Counted from the stretch's first letter, positions 26,734 to 36,548 are shown. The stretch is 64,000 nucleotides of DNA from Mucilaginibacter gossypiicola (GCF_900110105.1 NZ_FOCL01000001.1:186001-250000), one strand, 5' to 3'. Program-made: numbers and translations. The notes: generated by a model from the sequence alone, not told the origin.

Positions 26734-28017
26734 GTGATGAAAAGAACCTTTACTTTCTTATTATTTGTAGCATTTGTTGCCAATGCCTTTGCGCAAGGCA
26801 CCGTTTTAAAAACTGCCGACCCAATTTCGGCAAGGTTTTCGCCGGATAGGTTAAAACGGATAGATGCCATGATCGAGCAAAATATCGACTCGGGATATGT
26901 AAAAGGTGTGGTGGGCTTTATAGCCCGCGATGGAAAAATAGTTTATAATAAATCATTTGGCCTGGCGGATGAAGAGCAAAAGCGGCTAATGAGTACCGAT
27001 GCCATTTTTCGTATAGCCTCGCAAACAAAAGCTATTACGAGTGTGGCCGTGATGATGCTTTTTGAGGAGGGCAAGTTTTTACTGGACGATCCAATCTCCA
27101 AATATCTGCCCACCTTCGCGCATCCTACAGTGGTTGATCAGTTTAATGATAAGGATAGCACATATACCACCATTCCCGCAAAGCGTGAAATTACTATTCG
27201 TGATCTGCTAACCCATACTTCGGGTATCGAATATGCGCAGATCGGTTCTCCAAAAATGAAGGCTATTTATGCTAAGGCAGGTATTCCTGCTGGTTTTGTA
27301 GCTGATAAGATCCTGCTGGCCGACGTTATGACCAAATTGGGCAAACTACCCTTGCTGCACCAACCTGGCGAACGATGGACTTACGGAATGAATATTGATG
27401 TGTTGGGTTACCTTGTAGAAAAAATATCCGGCAAAAGTCTTGATCAGTTTTTCAAAGAGCGGATCTTTATCCCGCTGGGCATGAACGATACTTATTTTTA
27501 TATCCCTGCCTCAAAGCAAAACCGTTTGGTTACTGCTTATACCTTTGATCAAAGTGGCCGCATCACCAATTGGAGCAAATCTACATTTCCTGCGTTTGAT
27601 GTGAATTATCCCAAGGCCAATGGTACATACTTTGCCGGTGGCGCAGGCCTAAGTTCAACTATAAAAGATTACGCCACTTTTTTACAAATGATGCTTAACG
27701 GCGGCGTGTATAACGGGCAACGTTTACTGGCCCGCCATACCGTCGATCTGATGACAATGAACCAAATTGGCGATCTGTATATTAATCCCGATAAAGATAA
27801 ATTTGGTTTGGGCTTTGGCCTCACCTCGCAAAACAGTTCGGCCAAACTCGGTATCAGTGAAGAATCCTTTGCCTGGGGCGGTTTTTACGGAACGTTGTAC
27901 TGGGTTGATCCTAAAGAGCACCTTGTTTGCCTGTTATTTGTACAAAACTGGCCCTTTCCTCACAACCAGATCCAGGATAAATTCAGAGCTATGGTGTACC
28001 AGGCTTTGAATGATTGA
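26734..28017 (+). CDS. Secreted serine hydrolase of the beta-lactamase/class C PBP family
   Basis: Exported protein of 427 residues with signal peptide to about 20. The SxxK nucleophile motif is 'ASQTK' (Ser96, Lys99), the second motif is Tyr-Gly-Met-Asn in 'RWTYGMNIDVLGYL', and the fold continues with 'GGAGLSSTIKDYATFLQMML' and 'FAWGGFYGTLYWVDP', where the His/Lys-x-Gly triad of esterase-like members is expected. It may be an esterase or D-amino-acid peptidase; true beta-lactamase activity is unlikely. Its stop abuts the convergent arylesterase stop without a gap. Confidence 0.93.
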   Translation: MMKRTFTFLLFVAFVANAFAQGTVLKTADPISARFSPDRLKRIDAMIEQNIDSGYVKGVVGFIARDGKIVYNKSFGLADEEQKRLMSTDAIFRIASQTKAITSVAVMMLFEEGKFLLDDPISKYLPTFAHPTVVDQFNDKDSTYTTIPAKREITIRDLLTHTSGIEYAQIGSPKMKAIYAKAGIPAGFVADKILLADVMTKLGKLPLLHQPGERWTYGMNIDVLGYLVEKISGKSLDQFFKERIFIPLGMNDTYFYIPASKQNRLVTAYTFDQSGRITNWSKSTFPAFDVNYPKANGTYFAGGAGLSSTIKDYATFLQMMLNGGVYNGQRLLARHTVDLMTMNQIGDLYINPDKDKFGLGFGLTSQNSSAKLGISEESFAWGGFYGTLYWVDPKEHLVCLLFVQNWPFPHNQIQDKFRAMVYQALND

Positions 28018-28704
28018 TCATTTCAATTCGTCTTTCAGAACCGCCCAAACATTATCGGCTACAATTTTTGCACCCTGGGCAGTAGGGTGGATGCCATCGC
28101 CCTGGTTGAGTGATGGTATGCCCGCTACATCCTTTAACAGAAAGGGTACCAGTGCCATATTGTTCTTCTTAGCTAAATCGGGGAATACGGTTTTAAATTT
28201 ACCGGTATAATCGGCCCCCATGTTGGGTGGCACCTGCATGCCTAATAAAACAAGTTTAGCATCGGGGTATTTAGCTTTAACTTTATCAACTATAGATTGC
28301 AGGTTCTTCGCTGTTTCATTCACGGGGATGCCACGAAGTCCGTCGTTGGCGCCGAGTTCAAGTACAAACACATCTATTTTTTGCTTTAACAGCCAGTTAA
28401 TGCGCCCGTTACCGCCTGCGGTAGTTTCGCCGCTCAAGCCTGCATTTATTACTTTGTAAGGCAGTTTCAGCGAATCAACCATGTGGCTGATCACTCCCGG
28501 GAAAGCATCTGCCGGGTCATCGAGCCCGTACCCTGCGGTAAGGCTATCGCCAAAAAATAAAACTATTTTCTTTGATGCCGAGTCGGTTTTTGCCACTTCG
28601 GTAGTAGCCTGGGCCTGGTCATTATTTGGTGATTTAGCGCTGTTGCCGCAGCCCGCCATAATAAGGGCTGCAAGCAGGATCCCGCTTAAAGTAACTTTGT
28701 TCAT
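28018..28704 (-). CDS. SGNH/GDSL arylesterase lipoprotein (TesA-like)
   Basis: Hydrolase of 228 residues starting at the ATG at 28704 (an in-frame TTG at 28719 adds only five residues). Lipobox 'MAGC' then a Ser/Thr linker. SGNH blocks: I 'FFGDSLTAGYGLD' (nucleophile Ser), II 'INAGLSGETTAGG', III 'LELGANDGLRG' (Asn), V 'QGDGIHPTAQG' (Asp and His). Equivalent to E. coli TesA, acting on acyl esters or thioesters, but here tethered to a membrane. Last gene of an operon after an ABC permease, a pairing also known in Proteobacteria. Confidence 0.94.
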   Translation of the reverse strand: MNKVTLSGILLAALIMAGCGNSAKSPNNDQAQATTEVAKTDSASKKIVLFFGDSLTAGYGLDDPADAFPGVISHMVDSLKLPYKVINAGLSGETTAGGNGRINWLLKQKIDVFVLELGANDGLRGIPVNETAKNLQSIVDKVKAKYPDAKLVLLGMQVPPNMGADYTGKFKTVFPDLAKKNNMALVPFLLKDVAGIPSLNQGDGIHPTAQGAKIVADNVWAVLKDELK

Positions 28705-28724
28705 ATCAGATAAATACAATGCGT

Positions 28725-31283
28725 TTATGCGTTTGTTCTTAAAATCTCCAACGGTGGTTTGTTTAACACTCCACGGCTGTTCAGCAAACCGATAACAACG
28801 GTTAGCAAGCTGACTATCAAAAATAATACAAGAGCAGGTAAAACATTAACGCTGTATGATATTTCGAAACTATATTTTGCAAGGAAATAAGTGCCAGCAA
28901 ATGCAATCAGGATGCCCGTCAATGCCGACAAACTCCCTAAAAACCAATATTCCAACGCAGTGATAGTGAATATTTGCTTACGACTTGCGCCAAGGGTACG
29001 CAATAAGACACTCTCCTGGATACGCTGATATTTGCTGATACGTACCGAAGCTATGAGCACTACAATACCTGTAATGATACTGAATGCACTCATGAAACGG
29101 ATAACGTAGCTGATCTTACTCAGCAATTCATCAACAACACTTAAAATCAAACCCAGATCGATTATGGAAACATTAGGATAGGCCTTCACTATAACCTGCT
29201 GAAAAGCTGCAGACACTTTGTTTGAAGGCACATGTGTCATCAATACATGAAATTGCGGTGCATCTTCAAGTACTCCTTTAGGGAAAACTACCTGGAAATT
29301 GGTTTGCACTTTACCCCAGTTAACCTTGCGGATACTGGCAACATAGGCCGGCATCTGCACGCCCTGTGCATTAAATACTATCTTATCGCCAATTTTAAGA
29401 TTGCCCCGTTTAGACAGGTTTTCTTCAACAGATACTGGGATTTCTTTTGAAGGATCGGCCTTGCCAATCCATTTGCCATCCAATAGTTTTTCTGACGACG
29501 TTAGCGAATCCCTGAATGTTACCCGGTACTCCCAGGCAAACACGCCATGCTGTATTTTAATAGTAGTGTCTTTTGTAAGATCTGCAGCGGTTTTACCGTT
29601 GATCTGTTCAATACGCATCGTAACAATAGGTACCTGCTGTAATACAGGAAGTCCCTGCTGTTTGGTTAATTGAACAACCCCTTTTTCCTGGCTGCTCTGG
29701 ATATCAAACAGGATCATGTTTGATTGATTGCCGCTGGTTGAAAGGTTAACCTGCTGTACCAATAATGTTTGCACGAAATATAATGTACAAATAAACATGG
29801 TGCTTAAGCCGATAGATACAATAAGGATAATGGTTTGATTATTGGGACGATACAAATTCGCAAATCCCTGTCGCCATAAGTAGTTCCATGAACCTTTTAC
29901 TATAGCTTTTGTGATGCGCATTAACAGCCAGGCTGTTGCGGTTAGTATCATGAAGGCAATCAGGATTCCTAACGTAAACAGTATACTTCCCACCACGCTG
30001 TCCAACTGCAAATAAGTAAAAGCTATTACAAAGATCAGTATCAGCAAATACACGAGCCAACGCAAAGGATCGCGCCTGTTGCCGCTTTCATCAAACGAAA
30101 TACGAAGTGTATTGAGTGGCGAAATATTTCGAACAGAGATTAAAGGTAGCAGCGCAAATAGAATAGAGATAATCACGCCCAGCAAAATGCCCTGGCCAAT
30201 AGCCATCCATGATATTTGTACCGAAATAGTAAACGGTAAAAAGTCTTTAAATACAAGGGGCAATAAATGTTGAACAGCTGTACCCAATATAGCCCCGGTA
30301 ACCGAACCGATAATCCCGATACCGACAATTTGTATCAGGTAAATCAAAAATGCTTCGGATGATTTAACACCCAGGCAGCGCATGATAGCAATGGATGCAA
30401 TTTTTTCTTTTACATAAATATGGATAGCACTGGCTACCCCAACGCAGCCCAATAGTAAGGCAACAAAGCCTACTAATGATAAAAATCGGCTTAAATCGCC
30501 AAAGGCGCGGCCAGTGTTATCTTTTTTTGTTTCGATAGTTTCAAAACGCATGCCGGCCTTGTCAAGCATTGGGTCGATCTTTTTGCCAAGCTTATCCGCA
30601 TTAACCGACGAATTAAACTTGTAATAAAAGCTGTAATTAACGCGGCTGCCTATTTTTACAAGCCCGGTTTGCTCCAGGTACTGCATTGGGATATAAACCA
30701 CAGGGGCAATACCAGCCATTACGCCGCTTTGGCCGGGTGCCTTATTCAGGATGCCGGCTATCTGAAAATTGAGATTGCCAACTTTTACGGAATCGCCTAC
30801 CTTGGCATCGAACTGTAGCATCAGGGTTTTATCAACGAGTGCCATTCTGCCTTTTTTAAAGGTAAGCCCGGCAGCCTCTGGTGTGGTTTCTAATGTGCCA
30901 TAGTAGGGGAAGCCTCCCTGCAATGCCCTGATCTGCACCAGCCGCGTTCCTTTGGTACGGGGGAAATAAAGCATAGATGCAAAGCTTCGTTCCTGCGAAC
31001 GTTGATCGCCTAATGAATCGAGCATGTGTTTTAACTTATCGTCGACAGGTTTGTTGCCGGAAATAGATAAGTCGGCGCCAATCAGCGTAGCAGCCTGGTC
31101 GTTCACATCATTTTGTACATTGTATTTGAAAGAATAAATAGCTACCAGCGCAGCAATCCCAAATACGATGGCCGATATAAAAAGGAACAGCCTTGACCGG
31201 TTGCGCCGGCTATCGCGCCAAGCCATCCGAAACAGCCAGGGGATATTTATTTTTCTTTTGAAATCAATCGCAGTATTATCCAT
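28725..31283 (-). CDS. ABC transporter permease, YbbP/FtsX-like
   Basis: Large integral membrane protein of 852 residues with two FtsX-type membrane halves: a first helix near 20-45, three helices around 270-390, a central group near 410-505, then periplasmic MacB-like domain and three final helices with 'SYVIRFMSAFSIITGIVVLIASV' and 'LLRTLGASRKQIF' (the FtsX/YbbP signature loop). Works with the ATPase encoded 4 bases upstream. The order ATPase, permease, TesA-type esterase mirrors ybbA-ybbP-tesA. Suggested role is export or extraction of a lipid-like compound; the substrate is not established. Confidence 0.93.
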   Translation of the reverse strand: MDNTAIDFKRKINIPWLFRMAWRDSRRNRSRLFLFISAIVFGIAALVAIYSFKYNVQNDVNDQAATLIGADLSISGNKPVDDKLKHMLDSLGDQRSQERSFASMLYFPRTKGTRLVQIRALQGGFPYYGTLETTPEAAGLTFKKGRMALVDKTLMLQFDAKVGDSVKVGNLNFQIAGILNKAPGQSGVMAGIAPVVYIPMQYLEQTGLVKIGSRVNYSFYYKFNSSVNADKLGKKIDPMLDKAGMRFETIETKKDNTGRAFGDLSRFLSLVGFVALLLGCVGVASAIHIYVKEKIASIAIMRCLGVKSSEAFLIYLIQIVGIGIIGSVTGAILGTAVQHLLPLVFKDFLPFTISVQISWMAIGQGILLGVIISILFALLPLISVRNISPLNTLRISFDESGNRRDPLRWLVYLLILIFVIAFTYLQLDSVVGSILFTLGILIAFMILTATAWLLMRITKAIVKGSWNYLWRQGFANLYRPNNQTIILIVSIGLSTMFICTLYFVQTLLVQQVNLSTSGNQSNMILFDIQSSQEKGVVQLTKQQGLPVLQQVPIVTMRIEQINGKTAADLTKDTTIKIQHGVFAWEYRVTFRDSLTSSEKLLDGKWIGKADPSKEIPVSVEENLSKRGNLKIGDKIVFNAQGVQMPAYVASIRKVNWGKVQTNFQVVFPKGVLEDAPQFHVLMTHVPSNKVSAAFQQVIVKAYPNVSIIDLGLILSVVDELLSKISYVIRFMSAFSIITGIVVLIASVRISKYQRIQESVLLRTLGASRKQIFTITALEYWFLGSLSALTGILIAFAGTYFLAKYSFEISYSVNVLPALVLFLIVSLLTVVIGLLNSRGVLNKPPLEILRTNA

Positions 31284-31287
31284 TAGC

Positions 31288-31977
31288 TTATCCGTTAATG
31301 GTTTTTTCGTCTGAAATCAGTTTACCGCCCTTGATCCTGATGATGCGTTGTGTTTTGGCTGCCAGCTCAAGATCATGGGTCACCACTATAAGTGTAGTAC
31401 CCGCTTCTTTATTCAAGTCGAAAATAAGTTTGATCACCTTATCGCTGGTTTCTGCATCCAGGTTTCCTGTAGGTTCATCTGCAAAAAGGATTCGGGGGGC
31501 ATTTGAAAAAGCACGTGCTAATGATACACGTTGCTGTTCACCACCCGAAAGTTGGAGTGGATAGTGATGACCACGTTCTGACAAGCCCACTTTATCTAAA
31601 AGATCCAAAGCCCTTGCCCGAATGTTTTTTTCGCCCCTGAGCTCGAGTGGCACCATCACATTTTCGAGTGCTGTAAGCGTTGGTAATAACTGGAAATTTT
31701 GAAATATAAATCCCACGTGCTGATTGCGTACCTGCGCACGCTGATCTTCGGTAAGTTTGTTGAGGGTGATGCCGTTGAGCTCAACAGCGCCCGAGGTTGA
31801 GCGGTCGAGCCCGGCGCAAAGTCCAAGTAAGGTAGTTTTTCCGCTACCTGATGGCCCAACTATGGCATTGGTTGAACCGACTGCTACCGAAAAATTTATT
31901 TGATCGAGTACTGTAAGCGTGCGACCTGCGCTTTGGTATGTTTTACTTAAATTGGAGATGTTGAGGATATTGTCCAC
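31288..31977 (-). CDS. ABC transporter ATP-binding protein, YbbA/LolD-like
   Basis: ATPase of about 229 residues if it starts at the GTG at 31977 ('VDNILNISNLSKTYQ'); the frame is open to a TTG at 32046 but the extra 23 residues look non-coding. Walker A 'GPSGSGKTTLL', Q-loop 'FIFQNFQLLP', signature 'LSGGEQQRVSLARA', Walker B 'ILFADEPTGNLD' and H-loop 'VVTHD' are all intact. It powers the neighbouring permease. A MarR-type gene lies upstream on the same strand. Confidence 0.93.
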   Translation of the reverse strand: MDNILNISNLSKTYQSAGRTLTVLDQINFSVAVGSTNAIVGPSGSGKTTLLGLCAGLDRSTSGAVELNGITLNKLTEDQRAQVRNQHVGFIFQNFQLLPTLTALENVMVPLELRGEKNIRARALDLLDKVGLSERGHHYPLQLSGGEQQRVSLARAFSNAPRILFADEPTGNLDAETSDKVIKLIFDLNKEAGTTLIVVTHDLELAAKTQRIIRIKGGKLISDEKTING

Positions 31978-32121
31978 AGATATTTTTTTATGGTATAGAT
32001 ACAAAAAAGCCAGGGTTGTTACCAAGCCCGGCCATTGATTATTCAAGTATTATGCCATCTTTACTTTTAGCTGACATTGAGTTTAATACTGGTTAAAAGT
32101 TAATGTAAGCCAGTTTAAAAA

Positions 32122-32754
32122 CTAAGCTTTATCAGTCATGATATGCTCATACATCTGATCGAACGGTTTGTTTTTTAGTTCGATAGCCGTCGATGAATTT
32201 CGTTGTTCGCAGTATTTGAGCATTTCGTAGCAATCTATTAAAATATCATCGTCGATACCTTTAAATGTCATCTCAACCACTTTACCCGATACCTTGTAAT
32301 ATTCATCCAGTGCTGCAAGTCCTTTTTGGTTTACCTTAATCAATTTAGCCCGTTTGTCATCCGGTGACACGCGTTCATCTATTTTGTGTTCACGGATGAG
32401 CCGGTTGATGACTTCCATGCCGGTAGTTGTTTCGGCAAACATATAATTGATCAGGTCACTTTTCCTTACCTCGCCAAGATGCAATAAGCCGTTTAGGTAA
32501 TAAAAGCTTTCGGCAGGAGGGATGCCAATATAATTTACCGCCGACCGGAAATACAGCGAATAAGCACTTAATATACGGCCAATGGTTTTAAGTAAATAAG
32601 CACCATTCATGATCCGTTCGCCTTTTTTACCAGCTTGTTTGGGCTTAGGACGCTGCTTTTGCAGATAATAACGGCAAAATGCTTCTACACTGGGTTGATC
32701 GCTCACTTCTTCAAAAGCAGTCCATTCCTCAACTAATTGCACTATTGGTTTCAT
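32122..32754 (-). CDS. MarR-family transcriptional regulator
   Basis: Protein of 210 residues with an N-terminal extension and a MarR winged helix around 75-160: recognition region 'GEVRKSDLINYMFAETTTGMEVINRLIREHKI' and wing 'ERVSPDDKRAKLIKVNQKG'. It diverges from a two-gene ABC exporter, and the 244-base gap carries repeated TTTCCAAATAG boxes, so it probably represses the exporter and itself until a ligand binds. It may also read into the ybbA-like operon on its own strand. Confidence 0.9.
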   Translation of the reverse strand: MKPIVQLVEEWTAFEEVSDQPSVEAFCRYYLQKQRPKPKQAGKKGERIMNGAYLLKTIGRILSAYSLYFRSAVNYIGIPPAESFYYLNGLLHLGEVRKSDLINYMFAETTTGMEVINRLIREHKIDERVSPDDKRAKLIKVNQKGLAALDEYYKVSGKVVEMTFKGIDDDILIDCYEMLKYCEQRNSSTAIELKNKPFDQMYEHIMTDKA

Positions 32755-32787
32755 TTATTACAATTTGGATGTAAAATTAAATATTTA

Positions 32788-32861
32788 TTTCCAAATAGTT
32801 TTAATTGTTTCCAAATAGAAATATATTTGTTGAACTGTATCGAAATTGAAGTATTTGGAAA
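32788..32861. promoter_or_regulatory. Repeated TTTCCAAATAG boxes, candidate MarR operators
   Basis: TTTCCAAATAG occurs at 32788-32798 and 32808-32818, exactly 20 bases apart (two helical turns), and an inverted copy TATTTGGAAA lies at 32852-32861. All are inside the divergent region between the MarR gene and the ABC exporter. Confidence 0.65.
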
Positions 32862-32998
32862 ATAAGAAAAGCTTGCAGTCTGGTTCTGATTTATTTCGAT
32901 AATTTTAAGTTGAATAAAAATGTTTTTCTGGCTCAGTCGTCAACCACAATAAAGGCTCAATTGAGATCCGCAAAAAAGAATTATAAATCAAAGATCAT

Positions 32999-34753
32999 AT
33001 GCAACCTGATCCTACAAAAAAAACAAACGGTAAGCCACCTGGTGTATTTAGCTTACTGAAACCATATAAGGGCCTTGTGGCGCTATTGCTGCTATTTGCT
33101 TTACTTGGCAATGCCATGAACCTTTGGCTTCCTAAAATTATAGCTAACGGTATTGATGCCTATTCCAATCATCATTTTGTGATAAGTGAGGTAATGGCCA
33201 AATTCCTGACCGCTACATTAGTGGTGTTTTTATTTGCAGGTTTACAGGCTGTTGTTCAGATATTTGCATCTGAAAAGGTAGCGCGAGACCTTAGGCAGCA
33301 ACTGGCAGACAAAATATCCCGCCAAACCCATGCTTTTATCGAACAGGCAAATCCATCAAAACTACTAACCAACCTTACATCAGATATAGATTCTATTAAG
33401 TTATTTGTATCGCAGGCACTGGTTTCTATTGTATCATCTTTGTTTATCATTATTGGTTGCAGTGTTATGCTGCTAACCATTAACTGGAAACTTGCCTTGG
33501 TGGTAATCACCATTATTCCTATCATAGGAGGCACCTTCTTCTATGTTTTAAAAAATGTGCGTACATTGTTTATGAAAAGCCGGGGCGTCATTGATCAGCT
33601 TAATAAGGTTATTAACGAGAGTATACTTGGCTCGGCGCTTATCAGGGTGATTAACTCACAACAATTGGAATATAATAAATTCCTGGCTGCCAATACCGAA
33701 GCTAAAGATTACGGCCTGAGAATCCTTGGTTTTTTCGCTGGCCTTATCCCCATTGTAACGTTCACAGCTAATATGGCGGCGTTTACTATTTTGGTGATGG
33801 GCGGACATTTCGTGATCAGCGGCAGCATGAGCCTTGGTAGTTTCGCTGCTTTTAACAGCTACCTTTCATTATTGATATTCCCGATCTTTATTTTGGGCTT
33901 TATGAGCAATCTGATAGCACAGGCTTCAGCTTCATTTACCCGCATAAGTATTGTTTTGAATGCGCCGGATGTTACGGATGGTGGTCCATTAAAGGAAACT
34001 TTACATGGCGATGTTGAACTCAGGAATGTTACCATAACTTATGGTCAAAAGTCGGCGCTGAAAGACGTTACGTTCAATGTTAAAGCGGGTTCAAAGATTG
34101 CTATCATCGGGCCGACATCGGCCGGTAAAACGCAATTGCTGTACCTGCTCACGGGGTTAATCCCTGCCACCAGTGGCGAAGTGTTGTTTGATGGTAAAGC
34201 GCTTGCAGAATATGATAGCGAAACCTTTCACCGGCAAGTAGGATTTGTTTTTCAGGATAGTATCATCTTTAACATGAGCATCCGTGAAAATATCGCTTTC
34301 AGTGATACTGTAACCGATGAATCACTTCAAAAGGCTATTGAAACAGCCGAGTTAAGTACATTTATAGATAACCTGCCAGATAAGCTGAGCACCGTTGTTT
34401 CTGAACGGGGATCAAGTCTTTCGGGTGGTCAAAAACAGCGTATTATGCTCGCCCGGGCGCTCGCTGTTAATCCAAAGATTTTGTTGCTTGATGATTTTAC
34501 GGCAAGGGTTGATAACAGCACGGAGCAGAAGATCCTGGCCAATATTCAAAAAAATTATCCGGGTTTAACACTGATTTCGGTGACCCAGAAAATAGCGTCT
34601 GTTGAACACTACGACCAGATCATTTTGTTAATGCAAGGTGAAATTGTAGCCAGCGGAATTCATGACGACCTGATGAAAACCAGTCCGGATTATGTGCAAA
34701 TCTTTAATTCGCAGCAAAGTACCAGCAATTACGAACAAGGTGTTAACCATTAA
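32999..34753 (+). CDS. ABC exporter half-transporter with degenerate catalytic site (subunit A)
   Basis: Six-helix membrane domain plus ATPase, 584 residues. The ATP-binding domain has Walker A 'GPTSAGKT' (Lys377) and an intact signature 'LSGGQ' (474-478), but the catalytic Glu after Walker B is Asp499 ('LLLDDF') and the H-loop His is Gln530 ('VTQKI'). This is the degenerate half of a heterodimeric exporter such as TM287/288, BmrCD or TmrAB, completed by the next gene. Likely exports drugs, lipids or peptides; substrate unknown. It is divergent from a MarR regulator. Confidence 0.95.
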   Translation: MQPDPTKKTNGKPPGVFSLLKPYKGLVALLLLFALLGNAMNLWLPKIIANGIDAYSNHHFVISEVMAKFLTATLVVFLFAGLQAVVQIFASEKVARDLRQQLADKISRQTHAFIEQANPSKLLTNLTSDIDSIKLFVSQALVSIVSSLFIIIGCSVMLLTINWKLALVVITIIPIIGGTFFYVLKNVRTLFMKSRGVIDQLNKVINESILGSALIRVINSQQLEYNKFLAANTEAKDYGLRILGFFAGLIPIVTFTANMAAFTILVMGGHFVISGSMSLGSFAAFNSYLSLLIFPIFILGFMSNLIAQASASFTRISIVLNAPDVTDGGPLKETLHGDVELRNVTITYGQKSALKDVTFNVKAGSKIAIIGPTSAGKTQLLYLLTGLIPATSGEVLFDGKALAEYDSETFHRQVGFVFQDSIIFNMSIRENIAFSDTVTDESLQKAIETAELSTFIDNLPDKLSTVVSERGSSLSGGQKQRIMLARALAVNPKILLLDDFTARVDNSTEQKILANIQKNYPGLTLISVTQKIASVEHYDQIILLMQGEIVASGIHDDLMKTSPDYVQIFNSQQSTSNYEQGVNH

Positions 34754-34787
34754 ACATTGCGTTAGCAACTGAAAAATATTCATCACA

Positions 34788-36548
34788 ATGAACTACGATC
34801 TTAACCAATTAGGTAAAAATCAACAGAAAACATCTACGCTTGCGGGGTTAAAAAAGCTGCTACAGCTAATTGCCCATGAAAAGCGTACGCTCATTATAGC
34901 TTTTTTTGCCATCCTTCTTAACTCAACACTTAACCTGCTGGGGCCGCTTATTATAGGCCATACAATAGACAAATATGTGCAACACAAGGACTTTAACGGT
35001 GTTTTACATAACGCTGCTATTCTATTTTGCATGTACCTGTTAGCTTTGTTTACCAGTTATAAGCAAACTACGCTGATGGGAGGGGTTGGGCAAAGGATGT
35101 TGTTTACCTTGCGTAATTCTATCTTTAATAAGTTACAACAGTTACCTGTTGCTTTCTTTAACCAAAACAAAGCCGGCGACCTGATATCGAGGGTAAACAA
35201 TGATACTGACAAGCTTAACCAGTTTTTCTCTCAGTCATTGATGCAGTTTATTGGTAATATATCTATCATGATTGGTGCCGGTATATTTTTACTGGCTATT
35301 AATATTGAGTTGGGGGCTGCTGCTTTGTGCCCTGCATTGGTGATCCTCTTTTTAACGCTGACGTTATCGTCATGGATAAAGGGAAAAAATGCGGCTAACT
35401 TGAAAAGCACAGGTGCCCTAAGTGGAGAGATACAGGAAAGTTTAAACAACTTCAAGGTAATCATTGCCTTTAACAGACGCGATTATTTCCGTAAGCGTTT
35501 TAATATCGCTAATGATCAAAACTATAAAACAGCTATTGGATCTGGCCTTGCTAACAATGTGTTTGTACCGGTTTATGGTTTATTTGCCAGCATAGCTCAA
35601 CTTATTGTACTATCGTTTGGCATATACCTCATAAGTAAGGGTTTGTTTTCTGTTGGTTTACTGGTGAGCTACTTATCATACGCTACTAACTTTTATAACC
35701 CCTTAAGACAGTTGGCCGCTTTATGGACAAATTTCCAGCTGGCCATGGCAGGTTGGGACAGGATTTCGCAGATTTTATCCCTCGAAACTGACCTGCCGAT
35801 AATTCAAGCTGGTATTGACGAGCCGGAAGCTGCCTTGCTGGAGTTTAGGCACGTACATTTTAGCTATGACGAAAGCAGGGAGATACTCCATAATATCTGC
35901 TTTAAATTGGAACGCGGCAAAACCTATGCTTTGGTTGGCCCCACAGGCGGCGGTAAAACAACAACAGCTTCATTAATAGCTCGTTTATATGACCCAACTA
36001 AAGGTTTGGTATTGCTTGGAGGAAAAGATATCCGCAGCTTTACAGCAGAAGAGCGAAGCCAAAAGATAGGGTTTATTTTGCAGGAGCCATTTTTGTTTAC
36101 AGGTACGGTAAGGGATAATATTCTATATGGTAACGAACTTTTTAAAGATCATACCAACGAGGAAATGGAACAGGTGATCAGGGATGCAAACCTGGGCAGC
36201 TTGCTGGCAATTTTTGAAGAGGGGCTGGATACCAAAGTTTTATCTGGTGGAGATAGCATCAGTTTAGGTCAAAAGCAGCTTATTGCGTTCATGCGCGCAG
36301 TGTTACGAAACCCGGAGATACTGATATTAGATGAAGCTACTGCCAATATCGATACCATTACTGAGAAGCTGCTAAGCGATATTTTGGATAACCTGCCAAA
36401 AACTACTACCAGGGTAATCATAGCACACCGTTTGAATACGATTGAGAATGCTGATGAAATATTTTTTGTGAACTCAGGCGAGGTGATCAGAGCAGGGTCA
36501 TTTGACGATGCTATGGATCTGTTGCTGCAAGGTAAAAGGGTTAGTTGA
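34788..36548 (+). CDS. ABC exporter half-transporter with consensus catalytic residues (subunit B)
   Basis: Partner of the preceding gene, 586 residues, 34 bases downstream. Six membrane helices, then an ATPase with Walker A 'GPTGGGKT' (Lys390), Walker B with catalytic Glu516 ('LILDEAT') and H-loop His547 ('IIAHRL'). Its signature motif is altered to 'ISLGQ' (491-495). Together with subunit A this gives one competent ATP site (Glu/His from B, LSGGQ from A) and one degenerate site (Asp/Gln from A, ISLGQ from B), the expected asymmetric arrangement. Confidence 0.95.
   Translation: MNYDLNQLGKNQQKTSTLAGLKKLLQLIAHEKRTLIIAFFAILLNSTLNLLGPLIIGHTIDKYVQHKDFNGVLHNAAILFCMYLLALFTSYKQTTLMGGVGQRMLFTLRNSIFNKLQQLPVAFFNQNKAGDLISRVNNDTDKLNQFFSQSLMQFIGNISIMIGAGIFLLAINIELGAAALCPALVILFLTLTLSSWIKGKNAANLKSTGALSGEIQESLNNFKVIIAFNRRDYFRKRFNIANDQNYKTAIGSGLANNVFVPVYGLFASIAQLIVLSFGIYLISKGLFSVGLLVSYLSYATNFYNPLRQLAALWTNFQLAMAGWDRISQILSLETDLPIIQAGIDEPEAALLEFRHVHFSYDESREILHNICFKLERGKTYALVGPTGGGKTTTASLIARLYDPTKGLVLLGGKDIRSFTAEERSQKIGFILQEPFLFTGTVRDNILYGNELFKDHTNEEMEQVIRDANLGSLLAIFEEGLDTKVLSGGDSISLGQKQLIAFMRAVLRNPEILILDEATANIDTITEKLLSDILDNLPKTTTRVIIAHRLNTIENADEIFFVNSGEVIRAGSFDDAMDLLLQGKRVS

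Noticed and set aside
26734..28017. Antibiotic-resistance beta-lactamase
   Set aside because: SxxK and Tyr-x-Asn motifs are shared by many esterases and peptidases of the family; nothing specific to beta-lactam hydrolysis is visible.
32047..32121. Possible hairpin between MarR and ATPase genes
   Set aside because: Only five base pairs (ACTGG/CCAGT) over a long loop and no T-run; not a convincing terminator.
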